From positions 434,001 to 498,000 of the forward strand of contig CP002098.1 of NCBI GenBank assembly GCA_000145985.1: a DNA stretch of 64,000 nucleotides, read 5' to 3'. The notes under the pieces are model-generated. The model saw nothing but the letters and a program-made list of their open reading frames with translations, did not search any database and was not told where the DNA came from. The DNA is from Ignisphaera aggregans DSM 17230. GTDB lineage: Archaea; Thermoproteota; Thermoprotei_A; Sulfolobales; Ignisphaeraceae. Positions within the stretch are counted from its first letter, which is position 1. Each line of letters starts with the position of its first letter. Position numbers and translations under genes: made by a program. Below are positions 42,051 through 51,289 of this stretch, piece by piece.

Positions 42051-42283
42051 ATGTCCCTAACAGCTGATTTTATTGTTGAGCTCTTTGAGAGAGGTGTAAG
42101 GGCTAGGAAGAGGCCTGCAGAGCTCCTTGTCTCAGGATCTCTGACCTAGATAAGAGGATTGATTCATTGGATAAAAGACTGGATTATGTGACAAAGATCT
42201 TGTGGACACTTGCAATAGGGGTAATAGCAACACTTGTAGCAAACATAGTAATCCTAGTCCTTACACGAGGAGTAATAAGATAG
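42051..42283 (+). pseudogene. Frameshifted relic of a coiled-coil / C-terminal membrane-helix protein
   Basis: Frame 1 from ATG 42051 reads MSLTADFIVELFERGVRARK then about 12 more residues to a TAG. The adjacent frame then reads DLDKRIDSLDKRLDYVTKIL followed by a clear transmembrane helix (about 20 residues) and a stop at 42283. Joined by a one-base shift near 42130-42150 they make one short protein: a helical start, heptad-like 'LDKR-DSLDKRLDYV' coil and a C-terminal anchor. The coil resembles, in style only, the heptad protein at 60087. Either a decayed gene or a sequencing error. Function unknown. Confidence 0.55.
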
Positions 42284-42464
42284 AGCCAAGGGCTAAATAT
42301 CGCTTCCAATATTCTCTTCACCACCCATCTTCCCTACCTTCTAAAGCTTCACACCTACTACAAGTAAAGCGTCTCTCAGAAGTTTAGCTCATTAAGTCTT
42401 GAGATTCTAATACCTGAATTGTTGTAGCAATCCAGTTTTTGGCAATACTTTGAAGCTTTGTAGA
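42284..42464. other. Gene-free stretch
   Basis: About 180 bp between the relic and the retropepsin-like gene, with no recognisable coding, RNA or repeat signal. Frames reading through it are compositionally poor. Confidence 0.4.
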
Positions 42465-42830
42465 TTAGTAGAGTAATATGGTCCACTCCTTAAGTCTACC
42501 TGTAACAGGATCTACCTGAAGTCCCAAGACTTCAAGGACCGTAACACCTATCAACACCTTATCTATAACATCTGATATGACTGCAGATACAATATCTTCC
42601 TTACCCTCGAGCTCAATCCAAACTCTTGTTCTCTCAAGCTCAATCCTACCACCAGCGGTCATTACTGGTACCTTACCTGTAACCTCTAGTCCCAACTCGT
42701 TAGCAAGTCTACGGGGTATAGCAGTCAGTGTTGCACCGGTATCAACAAGAGCATCAACTTCAATGACTCTCCTCTTACTAGGATCCCCAATTCTCGCCTT
42801 AACCCATACATGGCCCATGTACCGACCCAA
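42465..42830 (-). CDS. Retropepsin-like (clan AA) aspartic protease family protein
   Basis: A 121-residue protein with the half-pepsin motif ALVDTGATLTAIP (about 26-38) and the second hydrophobic-Gly block VLIGVTVLEVLGL (about 92-104). Such single-domain proteins act as homodimers like retroviral proteases. They are common and uncharacterised in archaea. The gene stands alone on the minus strand. Upstream neighbours are not obviously related. Confidence 0.8.
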   Translation of the reverse strand: MGRYMGHVWVKARIGDPSKRRVIEVDALVDTGATLTAIPRRLANELGLEVTGKVPVMTAGGRIELERTRVWIELEGKEDIVSAVISDVIDKVLIGVTVLEVLGLQVDPVTGRLKEWTILLY

Positions 42831-42886
42831 AATATTGTGTTTCTAGATCCTTATAACCTTTTGATTAGGCCTAGGTACTGCTTGTA

Positions 42887-43807
42887 TCAGTTTCTAGATA
42901 CTGCTATCTTTATAGAGCATTTGTCTAGAAGAGGTATGTATTCCTCTTCACCTCTTTTTAGCAGTCCATCCTCTGTAACTTTCTCTCCCCATCCTATACA
43001 GGTATATGCCTTTCTTATCAATCTATTTCTATGTTGGATAGAGTCCTTAAATGATGTTGGACAGAAATGTATAGCTATATCAATACCCTCTCTATATGCT
43101 CTTCTAATAATCTCTTCAGCTGTCTCTCTACTACCCTTAACAGTCTTTCCATCCTCATTAGCTCTATAGCCCCTCAAAGAGATTTGTTCAGCATTTGTCT
43201 CTGTAATCTCAAGCTCATTTAGATTAACAAACTTTACACCTATTTCATTTGCCTTTAACACTATTCTCCACAGTCTATCGAAATCATTTGGGATTACAGG
43301 TATCTCTATACCTACATCCATAGATGTCTCTCTAACTGTATACCCTACTAATCTCCAAATACTATCATTAACTATATGGAATCTTATCTCATCGAGACCA
43401 ATTCTATCGAGATATTTTATAGAGCTTTTTGTTGCTCCAAATCCAGATGTATATAGATGTATATGGAAGTCTCTACCCATAACATTCTTTATCATCTCTA
43501 TAACTCTTACAGTAAGATCATATCTCTGAAAAGGTTCTCCACCAGTTATAGAAGCTCCTTCAGCTCTTATAACATATAGTTCATCGAGTATATCCTCAAC
43601 CCTATAAATCCTCTCCTCATCTATATAGAAAGCTCCTGCTTTTCTCCTATCATAACTTATAGGGCAGTAGAAACAGTTTATGCCACAGATACCAGTTATA
43701 AATATAACTGCCTTTGAACCTGTCATACATAGTTTACAGCCCTTTGCTAAATCTCCATACCATATACCTAGAGTCTCACTACTAACTAATCTATGTGCAT
43801 AGCCCAT
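42887..43807 (-). CDS. Radical SAM protein (PflA-like)
   Basis: Radical SAM enzyme of about 306 residues. CGINCFYC (C-x3-C-x2-C) binds the 4Fe-4S cluster; GGEPF is the SAM-binding motif. Two further cysteines, GCKLCM, lie upstream. Organisation is like pyruvate-formate-lyase activating enzyme relatives and archaeal COG2108-type proteins. The longest frame overlaps the nucleotidyltransferase gene by 80 bp. The ATG at 43807 (MGYAHRL) reduces this to 17 bp and I prefer it. Substrate unknown. Coupling to the upstream nucleotidyltransferase gene suggests joint action. Confidence 0.82.
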   Translation of the reverse strand: MGYAHRLVSSETLGIWYGDLAKGCKLCMTGSKAVIFITGICGINCFYCPISYDRRKAGAFYIDEERIYRVEDILDELYVIRAEGASITGGEPFQRYDLTVRVIEMIKNVMGRDFHIHLYTSGFGATKSSIKYLDRIGLDEIRFHIVNDSIWRLVGYTVRETSMDVGIEIPVIPNDFDRLWRIVLKANEIGVKFVNLNELEITETNAEQISLRGYRANEDGKTVKGSRETAEEIIRRAYREGIDIAIHFCPTSFKDSIQHRNRLIRKAYTCIGWGEKVTEDGLLKRGEEEYIPLLDKCSIKIAVSRN

Positions 43808-44528
43808 ATTTCTCAACCTTTCTTCTAAACAATGTATTCTCACTACATAGCTCCTCAATAGCCCTCTCAATCTCCTCGAAATACGGTATCTCCCTCTCTA
43901 TGAAGAGACCTGTATGCCCCTCTCTAGCTCTTCTAGTAAGAGCTTCAACTCTATCCCTAACAACATTTATAGATATACCAAGTCTTTTAGCTACATAGCC
44001 CTCATAACCTATAACAGGAAATTCTCTATGCCCCCTATCTGTAGGCTCTATAAACATAAGCTCCTTATTTACTCCACAAACCCTTCGATCCATATATAGA
44101 TCATTAAGAGTCGCCATACCGCTAAACCTATAGTACTCAATCTCTATAGGCTCAAGCTCTACTATTGGTATAGATATACTTTGCTCCTCTAGATGATCAA
44201 GATATAGATAGATCTTTGGTGTATGTCGAGGTGTTGGCTGAACAACCACAATACTATAGATCTTAAAGCTGTTACCCTCCAAACAGAGTTTGACAATTCC
44301 ATATGGATAAGGCTTAAGTAGAGATACATCAATATCACTATCAGTGTCTACATCACCTCTAGCAATACTTCCATGAACGATAGCTATATCTATACCACAC
44401 CTCTTCAGAGCCTCAAGAATCCTTATGCCCTTTAGCCTCTTCTCCCTTAGGATTCTCCAGTGATTCTCATCATATATAACTTCTCTAGCATAGCCATCAA
44501 GATAAAAATCATTACTACTTATATTCAT
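43791..44528 (-). CDS. Nucleotidyltransferase-fold protein with C-terminal helical domain
   Basis: A 245-residue protein. Residues 43-75 contain the pol-beta-type nucleotidyltransferase motif HGSIARGDVDTDSDIDVSLL (GS then D-x-D). A second half (about 140-245) holds charged helices, including EALTRRAREGHTGLFIERE. Unlike the MNT at 36574 it is long and has no HEPN neighbour. Its end overlaps the start of the radical SAM gene. Likely transfers a nucleotide to a protein or small molecule; target unknown. Confidence 0.78.
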   Translation of the reverse strand: MNISSNDFYLDGYAREVIYDENHWRILREKRLKGIRILEALKRCGIDIAIVHGSIARGDVDTDSDIDVSLLKPYPYGIVKLCLEGNSFKIYSIVVVQPTPRHTPKIYLYLDHLEEQSISIPIVELEPIEIEYYRFSGMATLNDLYMDRRVCGVNKELMFIEPTDRGHREFPVIGYEGYVAKRLGISINVVRDRVEALTRRAREGHTGLFIEREIPYFEEIERAIEELCSENTLFRRKVEKYGLCT

Positions 44529-44579
44529 TGGCTATAGACCCTTATATACTAGCTAAACAGAGTATCTAGAGGTATCCAT

Positions 44580-45806
44580 ATGATAGATATAGTAATGCTT
44601 ATAGTGATATATATAGTTTTAACATCAATAATATATATAGTGACTAGAGGTAAGGATATAGCTATCTATGGAAAGAGGATAAGGTTTATCCCAGGAGGAT
44701 TCCTAGCCTTTATAGGCAAAGAAAAAACTCCTATTGTACATCGTCCAGTTGGGAAGAAAGTATCATTAATACTTATAATTACTATGGTCTTGGGTATGGC
44801 TATATTCTACATATTCTTTCTACCAATTATACTAAGAGAAACAATATTTTCATATATATTCTATGCAACTGGAAAAACATCTACACCTCCACAACCATCA
44901 GTAGTTCCAATACCAATGATCTTTATGTTTAGAGATATACTGATTTATATCATTGTCGCTATAGGAATAGGGGTAATAGTTCATGAAGTTGCTCATGCAA
45001 TTATAGCTCTGAGAGAAGGTATTAAGCTTAGAAGCTGGGGTATTGGAATAGTATTTCTAATGCCATTAGCATTTGTAGAACTAGATGAAGAACAATTCAA
45101 TAGAGCTCCAGCAAGAAGTAGACTAAATATAGTTTCAGCAGGTTCTTTTGCAAATGCTCTAATAGCTCTAATAGCATTTATTCTCTTAATATCTCTAAGA
45201 TATTATATTGTACAGATCTTTGGAAATCCCGTTATAGTCCCCATGGTCACATCAATAGACTGCTCTCTCTGTAATACAAATCCTATATGTCCAGCTAGAG
45301 TATTTGGAGCACCAACAATAATATATTCTATAAATGGCACTAGACTCTATAGCTCTCTACAAATAGGACAGATATTACTTCACACACAGCTTAACTCTAC
45401 AATACCAATAACCATATGTTCTGCTGGTGGAGAATGCAAAAATATTTCAATAGTATTAGATGCCTATAATGAAGAGATATTCAATAGAAATGGAACAAAA
45501 GTCCCATGCCTAGGAGTAAGACTACAAGATGTAATAGCATTTGAGAGAAATGGGCATATATATGTTAATCAGATGATAATCGAATTAACAAATTATTTAG
45601 CATATATATTTATGATTAATTTAAGCCTCTATGCATTTAATGCAATACCACTCATAATATCTGATGGCAGTCTCTTTATATCTATATTATCAGAGTTATT
45701 CAGATGGCTAAAGCCATTATCTAGATCAAGGGTTATAGATATCATAAATATCTTCATAATAGCTATAGCAACAGGTATATCAACATATCTATTGTTGAGG
45801 CCTTAG
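44580..45806 (+). CDS. Site-2 protease-like membrane metallopeptidase (M50)
   Basis: A 408-residue integral membrane peptidase. The zinc motif HEVAH (about 139-143) is in a transmembrane helix, and the third ligand region is NAIPLIISDG (about 359-368), matching the NxxPxxxxDG motif. Between them is a PDZ-like or inserted domain with four cysteines in SLCNTNPICP. Site-2 proteases cut membrane-bound regulators. There is no obvious substrate nearby. rimI follows 2 bp after its stop. Confidence 0.88.
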   Translation: MIDIVMLIVIYIVLTSIIYIVTRGKDIAIYGKRIRFIPGGFLAFIGKEKTPIVHRPVGKKVSLILIITMVLGMAIFYIFFLPIILRETIFSYIFYATGKTSTPPQPSVVPIPMIFMFRDILIYIIVAIGIGVIVHEVAHAIIALREGIKLRSWGIGIVFLMPLAFVELDEEQFNRAPARSRLNIVSAGSFANALIALIAFILLISLRYYIVQIFGNPVIVPMVTSIDCSLCNTNPICPARVFGAPTIIYSINGTRLYSSLQIGQILLHTQLNSTIPITICSAGGECKNISIVLDAYNEEIFNRNGTKVPCLGVRLQDVIAFERNGHIYVNQMIIELTNYLAYIFMINLSLYAFNAIPLIISDGSLFISILSELFRWLKPLSRSRVIDIINIFIIAIATGISTYLLLRP

Positions 45807-45808
45807 CG

Positions 45809-46249
45809 ATGAATATTAGGGTTGCAGAGGTTAGTGATATAGATGTTATCTATGGTCTAGAGACAAAATGTTTTAGGGATCCATATCCAAGAGAACTTCT
45901 GAGAATGCTTCAGGCATTATATCCACAGCTATTTTTAGTTGCAGAAGAGGGTAATAGGATTATAGGCTATGTCTCAGGGCTTATAAGAACTGATGGTTTT
46001 GGGCATATAGTGTCTATATGTGTTGATCCAGAGTATAGGAGGAGGGGTGTTGGAAGAGCTCTTATGGTAGCACTAGAGAAGCGTATGAGGGAAATATTTG
46101 GTATATGTATGTTTAGATTAGAGGTAAGAGTATCTAATACCAATGCGATAAAGCTCTATGAATCTCTTGGATATAAGATTCAGCTTAGGATACCTAGATA
46201 TTATACTGATGGAGAAGATGCATATCTAATGATAAAAGACTCTTGTTAA
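45809..46249 (+). CDS. rimI: Ribosomal-protein-type N-alpha-acetyltransferase (GNAT)
   Basis: A 146-residue GNAT acetyltransferase like archaeal RimI/Ard1, which acetylates protein N-termini using acetyl-CoA. The acetyl-CoA loop is RRRGVGRALM (about 71-80), and the ending is LYESLGYKI then YYTDGEDAYLM, both typical of the family. It follows the site-2 protease gene by 2 bp, so is probably co-expressed with it. Confidence 0.9.
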   Translation: MNIRVAEVSDIDVIYGLETKCFRDPYPRELLRMLQALYPQLFLVAEEGNRIIGYVSGLIRTDGFGHIVSICVDPEYRRRGVGRALMVALEKRMREIFGICMFRLEVRVSNTNAIKLYESLGYKIQLRIPRYYTDGEDAYLMIKDSC

Positions 46250-46361
46250 ATGTTTAATTAATTCTATCGGTATCTTCTATAGACTTTTTACTAGTATTCT
46301 AGATGTTGATTTGTATAAGAATTCAAAACTTGTGTATGTATAGTGTAGATCTAGTGGTAGA

Positions 46362-48767
46362 ATGTCTGCTAGTGATATAGAGATATACATACTTGATGCT
46401 AGTTATGAGGTTATTGGGGGAGAGCCCCATATAGTTATATGGGGTATTGATAGAGATGGTAGAAGAGTTCTTCTTAGGGATAGGAGGTTTAGACCATACT
46501 TCTATGCTATTATAGATAAGAATTTCTATGATAAGATAGATATATTGCTATCATCTATAAAGAGGCTTAGTAGACCTAGATCACCAATAACATCTCTTGA
46601 GATTGTTGATAAGAAGTTCTTTGGTAAACCTGTCAAAGCTATAAGAATTACTACTATGCTTCCTGAAGCTGTTCGTGAATATAGAGATGATGTTTCTAAG
46701 ATACCGGGTATAGAGAGAGTTGTTGAGGCTGATATAAGATTCTCTATGCGTTATCTTATTGATAACGATATATATCCATGTACATGGCATAGATTTAGAG
46801 TTGTAGAAAGACCTAGATCTGGTGAGTATAGAGTTGATGCAGAGTATGAGGTTATAGATATTTTGCATAGGGTTGAAGAATTTGTTCCACCTAGGTTAAG
46901 GGTATTAGCATTTGATATAGAGGTTTATAATCCTAGGGGTATACCCAAGGCTAATAAGGATCCCATAATCATTATATCTCTGTACAACTCTGATGGAGAG
47001 TATATAGAGTTTACAGCAAATGATAAAGATGATAGGAATCTTATCAAGAGTTTCATAGACTATGTACTTAAATATGATCCAGATATTATTGTTGGATATA
47101 ATTCAAATAGATTTGATTGGCCATATCTTATAGAGAGAAGTAGATTTCTTGGGATAAAACTCGATGTATCTAGAAGAAGGGGTGTAGAGCCATCACCTAG
47201 TGTCCATGGACATATCTCTGTTCCTGGAAGACTAAATGTAGATCTATATGATTTTGCTGAGGAAATGAGTGAGATAAAGATTAAGAGTCTTGATGAGGTA
47301 GCAGAATATCTAGGTGTTATGAAGAAGAGTGAGAGAACTAATGTTCCATGGTATGAGATCTATAGGTATTGGGATGATGAGAAGCTTAGACCTATACTTC
47401 TAAGATATGCTAGAGATGATGCTATTTCTACATATGGTATAGCTGAAAAGATACTTCCATTTGCTATTCAGCTATCTAGTGTAACAGGTATTCCACTTGA
47501 TCAGGTTGGAACTGCTAGTGTTGGTTTTAGACTTGAATGGTTCTTGATTAGAATTGCATATATGAGAGATGAGCTTGTTCCAAATAGAATTGAGAGAGAG
47601 TATGAGCCTTATAGAGGTGCTATAGTTCTTGAGCCAAAGAAGGGTGTTCATGAGGATATAGCTGTATTAGACTTTTCAGCAATGTATCCAAGTATAATGA
47701 TGAAGTATAACATAGGTCCAGATACCCTTGTAAAAGATCCTGAGATATGCAAAGAGGATAAATGTTTTGAGGCTCCAGAGACGGGATATAAATTTGTTAA
47801 AGAGCCTTCAGCATTCTTTAAAATAGCTCTAGAGATATTGGTTAAGGCTAGAAAGATTGTTAGGGAGCAGCTGAAGAAATATTCTGTAGACTCTATAGAG
47901 TATAGAGTTCTTGATGCAAGACAGAGAGCTTTAAAGATACTTGCAAATGCATGTTATGGCTATATGGGTTGGGTGGGAGCTAGATGGTATTGCCGTGAAT
48001 GTGCTGAAGCTGTTACAGATTTTGGTAGAGAGACTATTAGAAAAGCTATAGATATAGCTAGAAATCTAGGTCTAGCTGTTATATATGGCGATACAGATTC
48101 TCTATTCGTTAAATACGATAAGGAGAAGATAGATAAGCTGATAAAAACTGTTGAGGATGTATTAGGGCTTGAGATAAAGATTGATAAGATATATAGAAGA
48201 GTATTCTTTACAGAGGCAAAGAAGAGATACATTGGTTTAACAGATGATGGAAGAATAGATGTTGTTGGATTTGAAGCTGTTAGAGGTGATTGGGCAGAGA
48301 TAGCTAAGGAGCTACAGGAGAAGACAGCAGATATAGTTCTAAAGACTATGGATCCAAAGAAAGCTGTAGAATTTGTTAGAAATGAGATTGAGAAATTGAG
48401 GAAAGGTGTGAGTGAGGGCTCTATACCAATAGATGGATTCATTATATGGAAGACAATTACAAAACCATTAAAGGAATATGAAGTTGATGCTCCACATGTA
48501 GTAGCAGCTAAATATCTTGAGAAAGCTGGGTATAGGGTTGAGGTAGGTGATAAGATAGGATATGTAATTATAAGGGGAAGTGGGAAGATATCTGATAGAG
48601 CAAGACCATATATAAATGTTGATGTTAGAGATATAGATATAGATTACTATATAGAGCATCAGATAATCCCAGCTGTTATAAGAATACTTGGATACTTTGG
48701 TATTACTGAGAAACATCTTAAAACTGTTGGAAGAACTGGAAGATCATTGTTTGACTATAGAAAATAG
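46362..48767 (+). CDS. polB: Family B DNA polymerase
   Basis: An 801-residue replicative-type polymerase with 3'-5' exonuclease. Exo I is LAFDIEVY (about 179-186), Exo II is VGYNSNRFDWPYL, and Exo III is YARDDAISTYG. Polymerase motif A is LDFSAMYPSIM, motif B is LKILANACYGYMG, and motif C is YGDTDSLF. A later Lys-x-Tyr lies in KKRYIGL. Length and motifs match crenarchaeal PolB of the B3-like group. All catalytic acids are present. It lies downstream of rimI with about 110 bp between. Confidence 0.96.
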   Translation: MSASDIEIYILDASYEVIGGEPHIVIWGIDRDGRRVLLRDRRFRPYFYAIIDKNFYDKIDILLSSIKRLSRPRSPITSLEIVDKKFFGKPVKAIRITTMLPEAVREYRDDVSKIPGIERVVEADIRFSMRYLIDNDIYPCTWHRFRVVERPRSGEYRVDAEYEVIDILHRVEEFVPPRLRVLAFDIEVYNPRGIPKANKDPIIIISLYNSDGEYIEFTANDKDDRNLIKSFIDYVLKYDPDIIVGYNSNRFDWPYLIERSRFLGIKLDVSRRRGVEPSPSVHGHISVPGRLNVDLYDFAEEMSEIKIKSLDEVAEYLGVMKKSERTNVPWYEIYRYWDDEKLRPILLRYARDDAISTYGIAEKILPFAIQLSSVTGIPLDQVGTASVGFRLEWFLIRIAYMRDELVPNRIEREYEPYRGAIVLEPKKGVHEDIAVLDFSAMYPSIMMKYNIGPDTLVKDPEICKEDKCFEAPETGYKFVKEPSAFFKIALEILVKARKIVREQLKKYSVDSIEYRVLDARQRALKILANACYGYMGWVGARWYCRECAEAVTDFGRETIRKAIDIARNLGLAVIYGDTDSLFVKYDKEKIDKLIKTVEDVLGLEIKIDKIYRRVFFTEAKKRYIGLTDDGRIDVVGFEAVRGDWAEIAKELQEKTADIVLKTMDPKKAVEFVRNEIEKLRKGVSEGSIPIDGFIIWKTITKPLKEYEVDAPHVVAAKYLEKAGYRVEVGDKIGYVIIRGSGKISDRARPYINVDVRDIDIDYYIEHQIIPAVIRILGYFGITEKHLKTVGRTGRSLFDYRK

Positions 48768-48788
48768 AAGAATAAAAATATATTCTAT

Positions 48789-50063
48789 CTAGCTCGATAT
48801 ACCAAAAATGTCTTGGAATGTCATTACAATAATGTTTTCAGGCTTCTTAGCTATACTACCTATTCTAACACCTATCAATAGCTTTATCCCTTTAGATGAT
48901 GCAACATCTAATAGTCTTTGGGTAACAATGCCATCGAATAATATACCAAGTATCTTCCCAGGCTCTATCTGCTGAATCTTATCTATAAGATCTCTCACAG
49001 GGACTCTCTCAATAATATTCCAATTTTGATCAATTAGTATTGCTTCTAGGGTTCCCATAAGCTTTTTCCCCTCTTCTATAATACTTAATGGTATCTCCAT
49101 AGTCTCTGTTGGAGGAGCTACCTCAGGCTTTGGAACTTCTACCTTGGGTTTTACCTCAGCCACAGCTTCAAGAATTTGTTGTATCTGTGGCTTTGCTTCA
49201 GCTACAGTTTCCTGTATCTCTACCTTCTTCTCTTTCTCTAGAGACTCTAGAAATTGCTTAGCTGGTATAGCATTCTTTAATGCTTTTGCAATTTCCTTTG
49301 ATGTCAGCTCCTCTACCTCCTTACCAGGTGGAGCTCTTGCAACAAGATCTATATCAGCAACTCTTATAACCTCTTTAGCAATAAGCTCACCTGCTCTATC
49401 ACCATCGACAAATAGTATAACGTTTTTCTTAGATGCTAATTTAATTATTGTCTCAGGAACCTTTGATCCATGAGCACCTTCAAGAGCTATAACATTTCTA
49501 TATCCATATCTAAGCATGTTTAGTACATCAGCTCTTCCCTCAACAACTATAATAGTATCACTCTTATCTATATCTGGACCAGCAGGAAGTTTTTCAGGTC
49601 CATAGTAGACTAGCTCTGCAATTCTAACACTCTCTGAAATATTATTTATAATCTCCTTTAGATCAGGTGCTTTCTCTACAAAGAACTTTTTCGCTATCTC
49701 TGTTGCTCTCTCCATAATCTTCTTTATCCTTTCAGCTCTAATATCAACAATATCTACTACCTGTATTCTTGCTGAATATGGTCCTACCTTCTCAACATTT
49801 TCTATCATAGCTGCTAGTAGAGCTGTTTCTATTCTATCTAAATTCGAGGGTATTAGTATTTCCCCTATAGTCTTTCCTCCCTGTGTTTTTACATCAACAC
49901 TTATCCTCCCAATCCTACCCTTATCCTGTAGATCCCTAAGATCAAATTCCTCTCCAAATATACCCTCTGTATATCCAAATATAGCTCCTATTATATCAGA
50001 TTTCTCTACCTCCCCATCAACCTCTATTTTTGCTCTAATAATATATTTAGACATTTCCTCCAC
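48789..50063 (-). CDS. dnaG: Archaeal DnaG-type primase (TOPRIM protein)
   Basis: A 424-residue archaeal DnaG. The TOPRIM domain holds VVEGRADVLNM (about 173-183, catalytic Glu) and FVDGDRAGE (about 217-225, the DxD). An N-terminal DNA/RNA-binding part precedes it. A charged, Pro/Lys-rich linker (about 285-330) leads to a C-terminal domain. In archaea DnaG acts with the exosome as well as in priming. Its start is 5 bp from the TyrS stop, so it is in an operon with tyrS. Confidence 0.93.
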   Translation of the reverse strand: MEEMSKYIIRAKIEVDGEVEKSDIIGAIFGYTEGIFGEEFDLRDLQDKGRIGRISVDVKTQGGKTIGEILIPSNLDRIETALLAAMIENVEKVGPYSARIQVVDIVDIRAERIKKIMERATEIAKKFFVEKAPDLKEIINNISESVRIAELVYYGPEKLPAGPDIDKSDTIIVVEGRADVLNMLRYGYRNVIALEGAHGSKVPETIIKLASKKNVILFVDGDRAGELIAKEVIRVADIDLVARAPPGKEVEELTSKEIAKALKNAIPAKQFLESLEKEKKVEIQETVAEAKPQIQQILEAVAEVKPKVEVPKPEVAPPTETMEIPLSIIEEGKKLMGTLEAILIDQNWNIIERVPVRDLIDKIQQIEPGKILGILFDGIVTQRLLDVASSKGIKLLIGVRIGSIAKKPENIIVMTFQDIFGISS

Positions 50064-50068
50064 ATCCC

Positions 50069-51154
50069 CTATCTAGTTACACTTTTCTCAATATCCTTAA
50101 GCTCCTCCCATAGATCTTTATTAGCCTGTAGCATATCTCTTATAGGCTTTACAATCTTTATAAGCTCTTTAGCTACTGTATTTTTAAGATCTAATGGATG
50201 TATCTTCCCCTCTCTATAGAGATTCTCAAGCTCCTCATAGCTATAGACCTCTATAGACCCTCCATACTCAGGCTTTCTATCAATAACAAATCTTTTCTTC
50301 TCACCACGAAATACTATGTATTTAGCTATAGACATTATAGGATTATTCTCAACTTCTCTCGGGGGGCAGTAAGCAGATCTTATCTTTCTCTCTATAGCTT
50401 CATCAGAATCTATAACAAATATAGCATCCTCAGGTTTAGACTTACTCATCTTTGTTTCAGCAGCTATATCATCTATCTCCATACCCTCGAAACTCATTCT
50501 CGATACACCTTTAAGTGATGGTAGAAGTGGTGTATGTATAGCTATAGGCTTCTTAAAACCTAGTTTCTCTGCAACATCTCTTGCAAGCATATGTGCCTTT
50601 CTCTGATCTAATCCACCAAGAGCTATATCTAGATCCATTTCAAATATATCTGCTACCTGCATCAATGGATAGATAAGCTTAGAGAAATCAAGTTCAGCTT
50701 CATCAGCTCTTCTACCAAGTATTGTCAAAGCTCTCTTAATCCTACTCAAACTAGAGCTCTTAGCTATTCTAAGAACCTTCTCCCAGTAGCTAACTCTAGA
50801 CACAATATCCTCTGCATAAACTATTCTAACTCTAGACATATTAACTCCTATAGCACTAAGAACATATGCAACATGTCTAGCAGCAGCTCTTATAAGATCC
50901 ATATTACCTCCAAGCTTATCATTTATCCATGCATGCCATGTAGCTGCATAGAGAATCATCTCAACCCCTGCATCAACAAGATCCTTAAACTTATATGCCC
51001 ATATAAGCCAACCCAGATGAAAGATACCACTAGGTTCAAAACCTATGTATCCTCTAATATCCTTTTTATTTAAAAAGATATTTCTAAGTTCATCTTCTGT
51101 AACAATCTCAACAGTATTTCTCTTCACAAGCTCTAAACGTTCATCTACATTCAA
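50069..51154 (-). CDS. tyrS: Tyrosyl-tRNA synthetase
   Basis: Class I aminoacyl-tRNA synthetase, archaeal form. The HIGH-type motif is in GIFHLGWL (after YIGFEPS), and the KMSKS loop is KMSKSKPEDA. The mid-region GGLDQRKAHMLARD and MSFEGM match the tyrosine pocket. The longest frame starts at 51181 (MRLVYWCC), but a TTG at 51154 (NVDERLEL) with a GGTG site upstream fits the family N-terminus better. Co-directional with dnaG. Confidence 0.94.
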   Translation of the reverse strand: MNVDERLELVKRNTVEIVTEDELRNIFLNKKDIRGYIGFEPSGIFHLGWLIWAYKFKDLVDAGVEMILYAATWHAWINDKLGGNMDLIRAAARHVAYVLSAIGVNMSRVRIVYAEDIVSRVSYWEKVLRIAKSSSLSRIKRALTILGRRADEAELDFSKLIYPLMQVADIFEMDLDIALGGLDQRKAHMLARDVAEKLGFKKPIAIHTPLLPSLKGVSRMSFEGMEIDDIAAETKMSKSKPEDAIFVIDSDEAIERKIRSAYCPPREVENNPIMSIAKYIVFRGEKKRFVIDRKPEYGGSIEVYSYEELENLYREGKIHPLDLKNTVAKELIKIVKPIRDMLQANKDLWEELKDIEKSVTR

Positions 51155-51289
51155 ATAACAACACCAATATACTAATCTCATAGTTAAATAGTATTAGAAA
51201 GGGTAAAAACTTATCATAGTTCTATATCCTCTTTAGCTTAGCTATTCCAGCTATAAATTATTGTAATATATCATGAGTAAAGCTAATAG

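Noticed and set aside
42202-42387. Plus-strand open frame of 61 codons
   Set aside because: Overlaps the transmembrane-helix frame of the 42051 relic in another frame and has random composition.
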